This document shows, in pieces, positions 1-8,945 of a DNA stretch of 64,000 bases. The DNA is from an uncultured Acidobacteriaceae bacterium (GTDB lineage: Bacteria; Acidobacteriota; Terriglobia; Terriglobales; Acidobacteriaceae): the NCBI GenBank assembly GCA_903911925.1, contig CAIWFH010000017.1, forward strand, positions 1 to 64,000, in the 5' to 3' direction. The notes under the pieces are model-generated. The model did no database searches, had not been told where the DNA came from, and worked only from the letters and a program-made list of their open reading frames with translations. Position numbers and translations under genes: made by a program. How positions within the stretch are numbered: the stretch's first letter is position 1; each line of letters opens with the position of its first letter.

Positions 1-643
1 CAACAGCAACCGCAAAAACAAAGGCAAAAACAAAAACACTCCAATGAAGGAAAAAACAAAAACACCTTGACTTGGACAGCCGTCTCATAGAAGCGTTCGG
101 CCGGGAGGCCAGCGCTACAGGGCGATTGCGGCGGTGCGGTTTTCGGAGATCGATTGAGGCGCCGCGACTGCGGAGCTATGATTTCCGGCGGCAAGGCTGC
201 GAGGGACCGGTGGCACCCTCCTGTGGGCCAGGACCAGCTATCGAGACCGTGGCGACCCGCCAAAAGTACGTGCGTGAAAACCGGTTTCCACGTGCCTTCG
301 AAGGAAACAGTGGATGTTGAGTCAAAAAACGGTTGTATTGAAAAGCAGCAAGTTAGCGCCGCTTCGCGGCATGGCAAGTTAGCAAGTCGGCGCAGAAATC
401 CAGCTCTCACCCGCTCCTATGGGGCTGAGGTCATATTGGCGAGTTGACCCAGGACTGCGTTCGCTGGCGCGAACTTGTCGTGGGATAAATTCCCTTGCCC
501 CGACGGGGTGGTCGCCGAATGTCGTTCATGGCAGGTCGGCGCAGGCCTTGTGCGCCTTGGCGAGTTGCCGGGCTTAGATTCCCGTACGGGTTTGTCAGGG
601 GAAATGAAACTGGACGGCAACTGAGCGTAGAATGTAGCGTGGG
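1..643. other. Intergenic region with no convincing gene; hairpin cluster at its right end
   Basis: No supported gene. The first 60 bases are A-rich with repeated CAAAAAC-like words. Two overlapping plus-strand reading frames here have low-complexity, arginine-rich translations and no ribosome binding site, so I do not call them. From about 459 to 590 there are several perfect hairpins: GTTCGC/GCGAAC at 459-474, CCCC/GGGG at 498-508, GGCGCA/TGCGCC at 538-556, and the palindrome CCCGTACGGG at 581-590. They may be a structured leader of the following gene or a terminator of a gene lying to the left. I could not match the region to RNase P, tmRNA, SRP RNA or a known riboswitch by eye. Confidence 0.5.
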
Positions 644-1348
644 ATGACCACCACAATTAACCCCGTCCAACCAGATTCGAGTCCGGAAGGCGCAAGGCTG
701 CGCAGCGTAGATTTGACGGGTCCCGCAGGCCGCCTGGAGGCGCTTTTGAATGAAGGCGCGCCGGATGCGGCCTTTGCGGCGCTGGTCTGCCATCCCAACC
801 CGCTGGCGGGCGGGACCATGCACAACAAGGTTGTTTACCACGCCATGAAGGTGCTGAACGATCTGGAGTGGGGGTTCGGCTGGCCGGTTCTGCGGTTCAA
901 TTTTCGAGGCACAGGGCTGAGCCACGGCACCCACGACGGCCGCGCAGAGACCGGAGACGTTCTGGCGGCGCTGGAGTGGCTTGAAAACGGTTACAAGCTG
1001 TCAATTGTCGTGGCCGGCTTCAGCTTTGGTTCGGCCATGGCGCTGAGCGCTTGTTGTCGTCCGCCGAGCCCGAAAAGCGTGCATGCCGTGGCCGCTCTTG
1101 GCCTGCCCACAACCGCCGATGGCCACAACTACCGCTATTCCTTCCTGGCAAACTCGACCCTTCCCAAGCTGTTCCTGAGTGGAGACAACGACACCTTTGC
1201 GCCGGCTGCACAGCTGGCCGAGGTGGTTGGCTCTGCCGCAGAACCCAAATCCCTGGTGCTGCTCCCTGGCGCCGATCACTTCTTTACCGGTCAGCTGGAG
1301 TTGATGCAGCAGGCACTTGCCGGTTGGCTTAAGGAGCAAACGAAATGA
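644..1348 (+). CDS. Alpha/beta hydrolase (COG2945-like), 234 aa
   Basis: Single-domain cytoplasmic alpha/beta hydrolase. The nucleophile elbow G-F-S-F-G-S places the serine at about residue 127. An acidic residue in the segment G-D-N-D-T-F (about 180-185) and the histidine of G-A-D-H-F-F (about 212) complete a triad. The HPNP segment near residue 50 and the following G-G-T-M-H-N-K are typical of the COG2945 group of predicted hydrolases. No signal peptide or membrane segment is visible. The ATG has only a weak GTGGG upstream. Its TGA overlaps the ATG of the next gene by 4 bp, so the two are translationally coupled. The substrate cannot be told from sequence; coupling to glycerate kinase does not settle it. 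Confidence 0.85.
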   Translation: MTTTINPVQPDSSPEGARLRSVDLTGPAGRLEALLNEGAPDAAFAALVCHPNPLAGGTMHNKVVYHAMKVLNDLEWGFGWPVLRFNFRGTGLSHGTHDGRAETGDVLAALEWLENGYKLSIVVAGFSFGSAMALSACCRPPSPKSVHAVAALGLPTTADGHNYRYSFLANSTLPKLFLSGDNDTFAPAAQLAEVVGSAAEPKSLVLLPGADHFFTGQLELMQQALAGWLKEQTK

Positions 1349-2799
1349 ACCCGGTCAGCGATTCAGCACTCGACGCAATGCATGCCACGGCTACAGGGAT
1401 TTTTACAGGCGCGGTGAAAGCCTGCAGCATTGGTCAAGCCTTTGATCGCCGCATTCGGTTTGAGGGCGACACGATGCATCGGCTGCTTCCCGACGGCAGC
1501 GGGCCGGATTCGATCGATCTCTCCTGCTACAAGCGCATTTTTGTGGTGGCGCTGGGCAAGGCGGCCGGTCCCATGCTGGACGTGCTTATGGAACGGATGA
1601 AGCGCCGCCAGGGGCTGCGGGGCATCTGCTGCACCAACCAACTGCCGAGCAGCCGCAACTGGCGTTTCAGGTATTTTGAGGGCGGCCATCCGCTGCCCAA
1701 CGAGGACTCGTTTGCCGCGGCCCGCGCCGTTCTGGCCATGGTCAAAAAGGCCAAAAAAGACACGCTGATTTTCTTTCTAATTTCAGGCGGCGGCTCGGCG
1801 ATGTTCGACTTGCCCCTGGACCCGCAGATTTCGCTCGACGACACGATCGCTTTTCACCAGGTGCTTCTGGCTTCAGGCGCGCCGATTCATGAAATCAACA
1901 CGCTGCGCAAGCACTTTTCAGCCGTGAAGGGCGGGCGGCTGGCTATTGCCGCGCCGGATGCGGCCAAGGTGAGCCTGCTGGTGCCGGACGTGCCGCTGCG
2001 TTCACTGGATGCTCTCTCTTCCGGACCGACCTCGCCGGATCACTCGACGGTGCCCGAGGTGCGCGAGTTGATTGAGAGGTACAAGCTGGAGGAGAAGCTG
2101 CCGGCCTCAATACGCGCATTTTTTGACCGCGAAGATCTGCCCGAGTCTCCGGGAAACAAGAGCTGGCTGCCGCCGTTTTTTCCGAAGCTGCCTTGGGGCG
2201 GAACGCTGGCCACCCGGCGCGCGACGGCGGCTGCCTCCATGTCTGGTGAGGACCCGGCGTTTCGCGATTCGGTTTACGAAATTCTGCTTTCCGGCCACGA
2301 CCTGGTGGAGAATGCCCGGATACTGGCCGAACAGGAGGGCTACTACGTTGCGGTAGATAACAGCTGCGACGACTGGGACTATGCCGATGCTGCCCGGTAC
2401 CTTCTTGAGCGCTTCCACTCGTTGCGCGCGACGCATCCCAAGCTGTGCCTGATCTCCGGAGGCGAGGTTACGGTGACCATGGATCGCACCCCCGGCGCCG
2501 GCGGACGGAATCAGCAGTTCGTGATGGAGTGCGCGCTGGAACTGGAGCAACATCCGGGCGAACGGCTGACCGTATTCAGTGCCGGGTCAGACGGTATCGA
2601 CGGCAATACGCAGTCGGCGGGGGCCATCGCCGACCCGACGACTGTAGCCCGGGCGCATACTTTTGGATTTCACTTGAAGTCGTCGCTGGCGGCATTTGAC
2701 GCCTGCCCCATGTTTACGGCACTGGGCGACCGGGTGGTGACCGGGCCCACGGGCCAAAACCTGCGCGACCTGCGCCTGCTGATGGCCGACAACGATTAG
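1345..2799 (+). CDS. Glycerate 2-kinase (MOFRL family), 484 aa
   Basis: Two-domain glycerate kinase of the GckA/TtuD type, which phosphorylates D-glycerate to 2-phosphoglycerate with ATP in the cytoplasm. The N-terminal DUF4147 domain contains the glycine-rich S-G-G-G-S-A-M around residue 147. The C-terminal MOFRL domain has G-G-R-N-Q-Q near 388 and S-A-G-S-D-G-I-D-G near 411. The length is slightly above the usual 420-450 aa; extra residues lie in the middle, around the stretch near residues 270-310. The start codon overlaps the preceding hydrolase stop (ATGA). Homologues have also been annotated as hydroxypyruvate reductase, but family biochemistry favours the kinase. Confidence 0.9.
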   Translation: MNPVSDSALDAMHATATGIFTGAVKACSIGQAFDRRIRFEGDTMHRLLPDGSGPDSIDLSCYKRIFVVALGKAAGPMLDVLMERMKRRQGLRGICCTNQLPSSRNWRFRYFEGGHPLPNEDSFAAARAVLAMVKKAKKDTLIFFLISGGGSAMFDLPLDPQISLDDTIAFHQVLLASGAPIHEINTLRKHFSAVKGGRLAIAAPDAAKVSLLVPDVPLRSLDALSSGPTSPDHSTVPEVRELIERYKLEEKLPASIRAFFDREDLPESPGNKSWLPPFFPKLPWGGTLATRRATAAASMSGEDPAFRDSVYEILLSGHDLVENARILAEQEGYYVAVDNSCDDWDYADAARYLLERFHSLRATHPKLCLISGGEVTVTMDRTPGAGGRNQQFVMECALELEQHPGERLTVFSAGSDGIDGNTQSAGAIADPTTVARAHTFGFHLKSSLAAFDACPMFTALGDRVVTGPTGQNLRDLRLLMADND

Positions 2800-2891
2800 G
2801 GAGGCCATTACGGCGCACAACGGGCATACAGTTCATCGCGGACACTGGTGCTTAGTTCAAAACTGCAGCCGCGTTGGAGTTGCGCTACCTC

Positions 2892-2946
2892 AGGGGTTAA
2901 AACCCCTTGGGTTTCTGGCTGCTTTTGGCACGATGGAAGTCGTGCC
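2892..2946. repeat. Two hairpins of the TAAA-loop repeat family
   Basis: AGGGGT-TAAA-ACCCCT is a perfect stem with a TAAA tetraloop at 2892-2907. It is followed by a GGCACGA/TCGTGCC stem with a degenerate loop at 2927-2946. The same pair of hairpins (GGGGC-TAAA-GCCCC, then GGCACGAC-TAAA-GTCGTGCC) occurs at 53867-53920. The element lies between the glycerate kinase stop and the LacI gene, so it could also work as a transcription terminator. Nothing else is recognisable in this 253-base gap. Confidence 0.7.
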
Positions 2947-3052
2947 CGACACAACGCGGGTTTTTGAAACACTCTTTAATAACGCTCGTAGCGACGGGCC
3001 GGATGCTGTAACATTGCTGTCACATTCTTAATCTGTTTCTCAGGATAGGGTC

Positions 3053-4105
3053 GTGGCTCGAAAAGTAAATAGCAAGACCGTCGTAAAGACGCCCGATATC
3101 CGCACTGTCGCCGCTTTGGCTAAAGTTTCTATCGCCACCGTCTCCAGAACCATCAACGGCTCGCCCGCGGTGAGCGAGCGTTTGACGAAGCGTGTCTGGC
3201 AGGCCATCGAACAGCTGAATTACTTTCCCAACTCTCACGCGCGCACGCTGGTCAGCGGCCGCAGCCGCCTGTTCGGCATCATTGTAGAGAACATCACCAA
3301 CCCGTTCTTTCCCGAGTTGATTCAGAGCTTTGAAGAGATTGCGGTGGCGCACGGGTACGAGATTCTGGTGAGTTCGTCGAACAGCGATCCGGCGGTATTG
3401 ACCAGCTGCGTGCGGCGCATGCTGGAGCGCAAGGTTGAAGGCGTGGCGGTGATGACGTTCGGCGAGGAAGAGCCGGTGCTTGACCAGTTGGCGCACAGAA
3501 ACGTGCCCATGGTGCTGGCCGAGTTTCGCCTCGACGACCCCAAGACAAGCACGATTTTGTTGGACTACTCCACGGGCATTCGCGCCGCGGTAAACCACCT
3601 GGTGGTATTGGGCCACAGCAAGATCGCGTTTCTGGCAGGGCCGCACAAGCTGCATTCGGCCATTACGCGCGAAAACGATTTTCGCACGGCGATGCATGAA
3701 GCAGGGCTGGGAATCGAGAAGACGTGGATCGTCGAGTGCGATCATACGCTCAAGGGCGGGGTGGCCGGATTCAAGCAGTTGCAGGCGCTGCCTGAGCGGC
3801 CGACGGCCATCGTCTGCTCGAACGACATGACAGCCATTGGCGTGCTGCGCGCGGTTTACAACGGAGGCTTGCGCGTGCCGCAGGATCTGTCGGTGATTGG
3901 TCTGGATGACATCGATTTTGCCGAGTTCACCTTGCCGCCGCTGACGACGATTCGACTTGATCGAACCGAGCTGGCGCGTGCCGCGTTTGAAGCGCTTCGA
4001 CTGCAGGCGGAGAAGGATGGGAAGCCTACGATCCAGCGCGAGTTTCTGGTTTCGACCAGTCTGGTATTGCGCGGATCGACGGCGCCGCCGCCTGGGAAGG
4101 GCTGA
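3053..4105 (+). CDS. LacI family transcriptional regulator, 350 aa
   Basis: Standard LacI/GalR repressor architecture. An N-terminal helix-turn-helix (roughly residues 17-40, with V-A-A-L-A-K-V-S-I-A-T-V-S-R-T) and hinge are followed by a periplasmic-binding-protein-like effector domain to the end. G-L-D-D-I-D-F-A and the closing T-T-I-R-L-D-R are typical family motifs. The start is GTG with AGGA 7 bases upstream. The gene lies 126 bp upstream of a secreted alpha-L-fucosidase on the same strand, so control of that gene by a fucose-related sugar is a reasonable inference. I see no convincing CG-centred operator in the gap. Confidence 0.9.
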   Translation: MARKVNSKTVVKTPDIRTVAALAKVSIATVSRTINGSPAVSERLTKRVWQAIEQLNYFPNSHARTLVSGRSRLFGIIVENITNPFFPELIQSFEEIAVAHGYEILVSSSNSDPAVLTSCVRRMLERKVEGVAVMTFGEEEPVLDQLAHRNVPMVLAEFRLDDPKTSTILLDYSTGIRAAVNHLVVLGHSKIAFLAGPHKLHSAITRENDFRTAMHEAGLGIEKTWIVECDHTLKGGVAGFKQLQALPERPTAIVCSNDMTAIGVLRAVYNGGLRVPQDLSVIGLDDIDFAEFTLPPLTTIRLDRTELARAAFEALRLQAEKDGKPTIQREFLVSTSLVLRGSTAPPPGKG

Positions 4106-4231
4106 CCGGGGAATTCCGCGCAGTTTAGGTAAAGAGCAAGATCTTCCGCCGCCGCGAGATAATTGGCCAGAAGCTCCGGTTGAACATGAAGCCTGGCCGC
4201 GTCACGACTACCTGATCCTTGTGGAGAAGAA

Positions 4232-5605
4232 ATGAAAAAGGATGTACTTCGCGCGTTCTTTTTGACCGTGTCTCTGGCCATTCCTGCTCTACCCGTGAGC
4301 GCCCAGATTCAAACCGAGCTTATGGTGACTGGCAAAGATGCGGCCGCGCGCATTGCATGGTGGCGCGATGCCAAGTTCGGCCTGTTCATGCATTGGGGCG
4401 TCTATTCGATCCCCGGCCGCGGTGAGTGGGTGCAATGGCAGGAACAAATACCGGTGAACGAATACGCGAAATTGGCGGACCAGTTTCATCCTTCAAACTT
4501 CGATCCAGATTCATGGGCCGCGACTGCAAAGGCGGCGGGCATGAAATACACCGTGCTTACCGCGCGGCATCACGACGGGTTTGCGCTCTTTGACGATCCG
4601 GGGAGCAGTTTCACGGCGGTCAAATCGGCTGCGCATCGTGATTTTGTCGCTGACTATGTAAAAGCCGTGCGCAAGGCCGGGTTGCGCGTCGGCCTCTACT
4701 ACTCGCCGCTCGATTGGCGCTATCCGGGCTTTTTCTTCCCCGGGATTTACCAGGCCAGCGCGGAGGAGTTGCGCGCGCAGTATCATCGCCAGTTGGACGA
4801 ACTCGCCTCCCACTACGGCAAGCTGGATATTCTGTGGTTCGACGGCGGGGGCGACGGCTGGCTCGGCTTCGGCGGCGTTGGCTTCACGGACGCATGGCAT
4901 GCCCGGCCCATGAACCAGCGCTACCACGGCAAATTCGACTGGCAGGACGATGCCGCGGTGAATCACCTGCGGCAATTGCAGCCCACGATCATTACCAACG
5001 ACCGCACCGATGCACCGGCCGATTTCAAATCCCGTGAAGGGGACGCGGCTCTCGGCGATTTTGACAGCGACGATCCGTGGGAGCTGTGCACCACCCTTAC
5101 CGAGGGCGCCTGGGGATATCAACCGAACGCCAAGTTGAAGTCGCGCGACGAAATCATTCGGCTGCTGGTTTCTGCTGTCGGGCGGGATGGCAACCTGCTT
5201 CTCAACGTTGGACCGCGGCCGGATGGGCAGATCGATCCGGCACACGCCGCACGCCTGGGCGAAGTTGGCGAGTGGCTGGGCAAGTATGGCCAAAGCATCT
5301 ACGCAACACGTGGCGGCCCTTATCTGCCGGGTGATTTTGGCGTTTCAACCTATCGCGGCAAGACGATCTTCCTGCATATTTTCAGCGCTCAGAACGGAAC
5401 GCTAAACCTGCCCGCGCTCCCTGCCAAAATTCTTGCCTGTGTCTCGCTCACAGGGGAACAAGCTTCGTGCAAGCAGAGCGATGGCGGCGTTGAGGTGACG
5501 CTGGCGGGCAACAAATCTTCGCCCGATACGATTGTTGAAATGACGCTGGCATCGCCCGCGGCAGAGATCAAAACAATTGCCACGGCGAGTACCGCGAAGA
5601 AATAA
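4232..5605 (+). CDS. Secreted GH29 alpha-L-fucosidase, 457 aa
   Basis: Hydrolyses terminal alpha-L-fucose from glycans, probably in the periplasm or outside the cell. Residues 1-24 form a signal peptide ending A-Q. The catalytic (beta/alpha)8 domain begins with the GH29 segment W-W-R-D-A-K-F-G-L-F-M-H-W-G. The nucleophile aspartate is D204 in L-W-F-D-G-G-G. The general acid is not conserved across GH29 and I cannot assign it. A beta-sandwich C-terminal region follows from about residue 365. The start has GGAGA 5-6 bases upstream. The gene follows a LacI regulator and faces a UroD-like gene. Confidence 0.93.
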   Translation: MKKDVLRAFFLTVSLAIPALPVSAQIQTELMVTGKDAAARIAWWRDAKFGLFMHWGVYSIPGRGEWVQWQEQIPVNEYAKLADQFHPSNFDPDSWAATAKAAGMKYTVLTARHHDGFALFDDPGSSFTAVKSAAHRDFVADYVKAVRKAGLRVGLYYSPLDWRYPGFFFPGIYQASAEELRAQYHRQLDELASHYGKLDILWFDGGGDGWLGFGGVGFTDAWHARPMNQRYHGKFDWQDDAAVNHLRQLQPTIITNDRTDAPADFKSREGDAALGDFDSDDPWELCTTLTEGAWGYQPNAKLKSRDEIIRLLVSAVGRDGNLLLNVGPRPDGQIDPAHAARLGEVGEWLGKYGQSIYATRGGPYLPGDFGVSTYRGKTIFLHIFSAQNGTLNLPALPAKILACVSLTGEQASCKQSDGGVEVTLAGNKSSPDTIVEMTLASPAAEIKTIATASTAKK

Positions 5606-5686
5606 GCGCCAAACGGGCGGAAGCATCCGGACGCCGCCACGGTTGGGGCGCCCTTAGCGGCCTCCGCCCTGAAATGCACTCGGGGT

Positions 5687-6787
5687 TCAGGTGGTGTGTA
5701 CCGCCGCCATCCGGTTGCGCATCTCCGCGGCCCGGTCGAAAATTTCCGCTTTGCCTAATCCGACGGCTTCATACATGGCAAAGATATTGTCGTCGGGGGT
5801 TTCGGGGGAGATGGTGTGCGATGCGGCGAGGATGTAGCCGCCGCCATCGGCGGTCATGATGGCGATCAACTTTTCGGTGGCGCGGCGCACCTCGGCGGCC
5901 GTGGCGTGGGGCAGCATCTCCTGCGTATCCACGCCGCCCATGAAGGTCAGATGCTTGCCGAATTCGCGCTTCAACTCCGTGGGGTCCATGCCGGGGCAAT
6001 TGCTCTGCATGGGGTTGAGGATGTTGACGCCGATTTCGATGAGGTCGGCAATCACCGGCCGGGCCGCTCCGCAACAGTGGAAGGCAATGGCCAGGTCGCG
6101 CGCCACGCCGACGTCGATGACGCGCTTGAGGTGCGGCTTGATCTGCGCGCGCCACAGCTTGGGGCTCATCATCATGCTTTTCTGGCCGGCAACGTCGTCG
6201 CCGGTCCAATACCAGTCCAGGGCGAAGCGGTCGCAGGCAGCGGTTCCCAACTCAATGGCGAAGTCTGCGCATCGGCGGAACATTTCAAAGGCCAGCTCCG
6301 GGTCGCCGCCCATGTCCATCATGCCGTCAACCATACCGCGCAGGCGCCAGTACATTTCAAAGACGCAAGGCGAAACGTCGCAGCCAACAAAGAAGTCGCG
6401 ACGGTCTTTCAAAACCGGCTCCATGAGCGCCAGCAATGCCTCTTTGCGCTCAATCGGGAACTGGTAGGCGAGCACCTGCTCGCGGGTAGCGCCGGCCAGC
6501 GGGTACTTGAGGATCTGGTTGAAGCCGTGGCGTTTTTCCCAGGTGATGCCCCACCAGTCCACGTGGGTTTCGCCGTCGTGCTCGTGCTCGATGCCTTCCA
6601 TGGCGTAGTTGTTGTTGACCCAGGTCTGCTGGACGTCGTTGCCCATGACCTCGCCGAGTGCGGAGGCGGGAATCTCCAACATGCGGGCGAGTTTACGGGC
6701 GGTCTCGGGATGAAACCACATGAAAATGGGGACGCGATCTGCCGGTTGGCGGTTTAGGGCCGCATGGACACGCTGCTTGTGGTTCAT
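5687..6787 (-). CDS. Uroporphyrinogen decarboxylase-family protein (URO-D fold), 366 aa
   Basis: URO-D superfamily barrel. Members include haem-pathway HemE and corrinoid/methyl transferases of the MtaA/CmuA type. It starts M-N-H-K-Q-R-V-H-A-A-L-N-R, typical of the non-HemE branch. The central D-W-Y-W-T-G-D-D-V-A-G and the late H-C-C-G and N-I-L-N-P-M-Q-S segments also resemble the methyltransferase-like group, where His/Cys residues bind zinc. HemE hallmarks at the N terminus are absent, so a haem role is unlikely. The neighbour is a convergent alpha-L-fucosidase. No methyl substrate or corrinoid partner is encoded nearby. Function is unknown beyond the fold. Confidence 0.8.
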   Translation of the reverse strand: MNHKQRVHAALNRQPADRVPIFMWFHPETARKLARMLEIPASALGEVMGNDVQQTWVNNNYAMEGIEHEHDGETHVDWWGITWEKRHGFNQILKYPLAGATREQVLAYQFPIERKEALLALMEPVLKDRRDFFVGCDVSPCVFEMYWRLRGMVDGMMDMGGDPELAFEMFRRCADFAIELGTAACDRFALDWYWTGDDVAGQKSMMMSPKLWRAQIKPHLKRVIDVGVARDLAIAFHCCGAARPVIADLIEIGVNILNPMQSNCPGMDPTELKREFGKHLTFMGGVDTQEMLPHATAAEVRRATEKLIAIMTADGGGYILAASHTISPETPDDNIFAMYEAVGLGKAEIFDRAAEMRNRMAAVHTT

Positions 6788-6835
6788 TTGAGGAAATGTA
6801 TCACGGAGGGAGGGGGTGTTGCAGTGCCGGGAAGG

Positions 6836-7600
6836 CTACGCGGTCTGGAGGGCTTCCTGGCCTTCATCCCAGTCGCCCGAAGAGCGCATGGCGGTAATTT
6901 CGGCGCGGGTGGCGTTGGCCGCGGTGCGCCGGTCAGGGTAAACCTGCGGCTCGCCGAATTGCACAGTGGCTGAGAAGCCGGGAGTTTCCAAAGCCTTCAT
7001 GAGGTGAGGCAGGAACTCGATATCGCCAAACCAGCACAGTTCGCGCTCTTCCACGCCGCCCTCGATGACATAGCGAACGGCGGCCGCGGTGATTTGCACT
7101 CCGGCGGAGGTAGCGGGGTCGATAAGGCGCGGATGGAAAGGAAGCACCTCGCTGCCGTCGGTGCTGGTGCCCTCGGGAAACAGGAGCACGGGAATGGGGA
7201 GTTTGAGCCTTTCGGTCATCTGCTCGGCTACCGACATGGCGCTGGCCATGCTGGACCGGTCTAGAAAGATGGTTCCTCCGACCCGCGCTGCTTTACCGAA
7301 GAAGGGCCAGCCGCCTATCTCCATCTTGGCGACAAAGGCGCAAGGCATGGCCGCGGAGAGGATGAGGATGTCGAGGTAGCTGAGGTGGTTTGATACGACC
7401 AGCCCGTGGGTGGGCGGCTGGCCCTCGACTGTGTACTCGACACCCATGCCGTGGAGAATTCCCTTGGCGGAGGCCTGCACCCACTGGGCGCGCCGCTCGA
7501 GCGTAATGGGCCCGTGGAGGCGGAGGAGCCAGTGGCGAAGAATGCACAGGAAAAGAGCGAATGCCAGCGCCACAGCGCGCCGGAAGGCACGGAAACTCAT
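6836..7600 (-). CDS. 1-acyl-sn-glycerol-3-phosphate acyltransferase (PlsC/OlsA-like), 254 aa
   Basis: Membrane-associated LPLAT-fold acyltransferase. The hydrophobic N terminus (about residues 8-27) anchors it. The HX4D catalytic motif is N-H-L-S-Y-L-D (H72, D77), and the substrate-binding motif F-P-E-G-T-S is at 141-146. The frame is open upstream to 7849, but the ATG at 7600 overlaps the preceding gene's TGA by 4 bp, gives a normal-length protein and starts just before the membrane segment. Coupled to an OlsB-type N-acyltransferase, it fits the second step of ornithine-lipid synthesis (lyso-ornithine lipid to ornithine lipid). A plain phosphatidic-acid role is the alternative. Confidence 0.85.
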   Translation of the reverse strand: MSFRAFRRAVALAFALFLCILRHWLLRLHGPITLERRAQWVQASAKGILHGMGVEYTVEGQPPTHGLVVSNHLSYLDILILSAAMPCAFVAKMEIGGWPFFGKAARVGGTIFLDRSSMASAMSVAEQMTERLKLPIPVLLFPEGTSTDGSEVLPFHPRLIDPATSAGVQITAAAVRYVIEGGVEERELCWFGDIEFLPHLMKALETPGFSATVQFGEPQVYPDRRTAANATRAEITAMRSSGDWDEGQEALQTA

Positions 7601-8568
7601 GTTGTAAGAGGGGCCAGAAAGCGATTGCGCGCGGAAGGCGAAATGAGCTTGAGATCGAGCAGAGTGAGGAAGTCGATGGTGCCGAACTCCCTGTCCCAGG
7701 CCGGAGGGCCGCCGATGCGCGCGCCGATGGCCAGGTAGGTCTTGAGCAGCTTGGGGACCTTGACCTGGGCGGCGGGTGAAACGGAGATATTGGGATTTTC
7801 TTCGCGGGGCGACTGCTGTGAGTGTGCGCCCTCTTGCTCGATGGGACATGCATACGCGGCGGTCGGCTGGGTGGCGAACTCAGGCGGAACCCGGTAATTT
7901 TCAAGCTGGCGATACAACTGCCAACCCTCCGCCGGGTCTTTGGAGTTCAATGATGAGCAGCCGATCAAATAACGCAGCCCCATGTCGGTAGCATACTGTG
8001 CGATGCCCCTCCATAACAAGGTCAAGACCTCAGGCGTGCGGTGCTCGCGGTCAATCGAGGCTCGGCCAAGCTCAAGGACGCCGGGACGGAGCGGCTCATA
8101 GGGGGCAAAGCTGAACTCCTGCTCGGAGTAGTAACCCAGGTTGCGCTCGGCAGTGGTTCCGGACTGCATGCGGTAGGTGCCTACGATGCGACGGTCCGTT
8201 TTGTCTTCCACCAGGAGGTGTTCGCAGAAAAGGTCGAAGTGATCGGTGTCAAGGCCAGTCTGGTACGAACTGTCCAAGCCTTCGCCCAACTCGATATTGA
8301 AGACTTTGAAGCGCAGTCGGCAGGCGGCGTCACGGTCTTCGACGGTCTGCGCGAGGCGCAGGCGGTATCGGCCCACCTCCGCGTGGATGCGCGGCTTGGC
8401 TGGAGTTTCAGGCAGAGTTGGGGGGAGTGTTAGAGGCGGCGGCTCCACAAGGACAGCGGAGCGACGGGCGAACTTCCAGGGAACAACAAACCGAACTTGT
8501 GGAATCACTGGAGTAGTATCCGCCGCGAATTGTAACGGGACGGTGAAGGTGTTGCAAAGAGGTTGCAA
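7597..8568 (-). CDS. Ornithine N-acyltransferase-like GNAT protein (OlsB type), 323 aa
   Basis: GNAT-fold protein of the OlsB/hemolysin-like group (Acetyltransf_5), which transfers a 3-hydroxyacyl chain from ACP to the alpha-amino group of ornithine. Family signatures are L-R-L-A-Q-T-V-E-D-R-D-A at about 69-80, V-G-T-Y-R-M, the S-E-Q-E-F segment, L-E-L-G-R-A-S-I and the L-L-W-R-G-I-A helix. The protein has an extra N-terminal stretch of about 60 residues, proline-rich and probably disordered, so an internal start is possible. It is translationally coupled to a PlsC-like gene, the usual olsB-olsA arrangement. The acyl acceptor is inferred, not shown. Confidence 0.8.
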   Translation of the reverse strand: MQPLCNTFTVPLQFAADTTPVIPQVRFVVPWKFARRSAVLVEPPPLTLPPTLPETPAKPRIHAEVGRYRLRLAQTVEDRDAACRLRFKVFNIELGEGLDSSYQTGLDTDHFDLFCEHLLVEDKTDRRIVGTYRMQSGTTAERNLGYYSEQEFSFAPYEPLRPGVLELGRASIDREHRTPEVLTLLWRGIAQYATDMGLRYLIGCSSLNSKDPAEGWQLYRQLENYRVPPEFATQPTAAYACPIEQEGAHSQQSPREENPNISVSPAAQVKVPKLLKTYLAIGARIGGPPAWDREFGTIDFLTLLDLKLISPSARNRFLAPLTT

Positions 8569-8945
8569 AAGTTTTTTTCTTTAAGTAACCATTTCGTCAT
8601 AAAGCTGGAATTGGGAGAGCAGGATTTCCGGTAACTTGGGAAGTTGGGTGTTACCGTCAGCTTTCGTTCAGTTGGTGTCGTTTCTGGTCCCTATTAGAGG
8701 ATGACCGGGCGTGGGCTGCGAATGGATTGAAAACGGTAAGCAGTTGATTAAATAACATGTTAATGGCGTTTTAGATAGAGATTTGCAAGTCAGTCATGGC
8801 TTGGCATTAGATTGAGGGAGCTCATGAGGGGGCCGCGAGTCATAGCACAGCGCGCAAATAACTTGTGATGTATCTCACAAGGCGGACGAGTCTGAGGTTT
8901 CGGGCATGACAAGGGCCGGTGAAGGCTGTTCCGGACCTTGCCGGG
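8569..8945. other. Intergenic region, nothing recognised
   Basis: A 377-base gap between the OlsB-like start and the end of the GH16 gene, both minus strand. It is more AT-rich than its surroundings between 8570 and 8800, which suits a promoter for the OlsB-OlsA pair, though I cannot name one exact -35/-10 pair with confidence. Short reading frames here have no ribosome binding site and shadow-like composition. Confidence 0.4.

Noticed and set aside
72..447. Two overlapping plus-strand open frames of 82 and 97 codons
   Set aside because: Arginine-rich low-quality translations, no ribosome binding site and no family resemblance.
4106..4231. Search for a LacI operator before the fucosidase
   Set aside because: No CG-centred palindrome of convincing length was found, so no operator is listed.
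7601..7849. Upstream extension of the PlsC-like frame
   Set aside because: Those codons overlap the OlsB-like gene and are not acyltransferase-like; the ATG at 7600 is coupled to the upstream stop.
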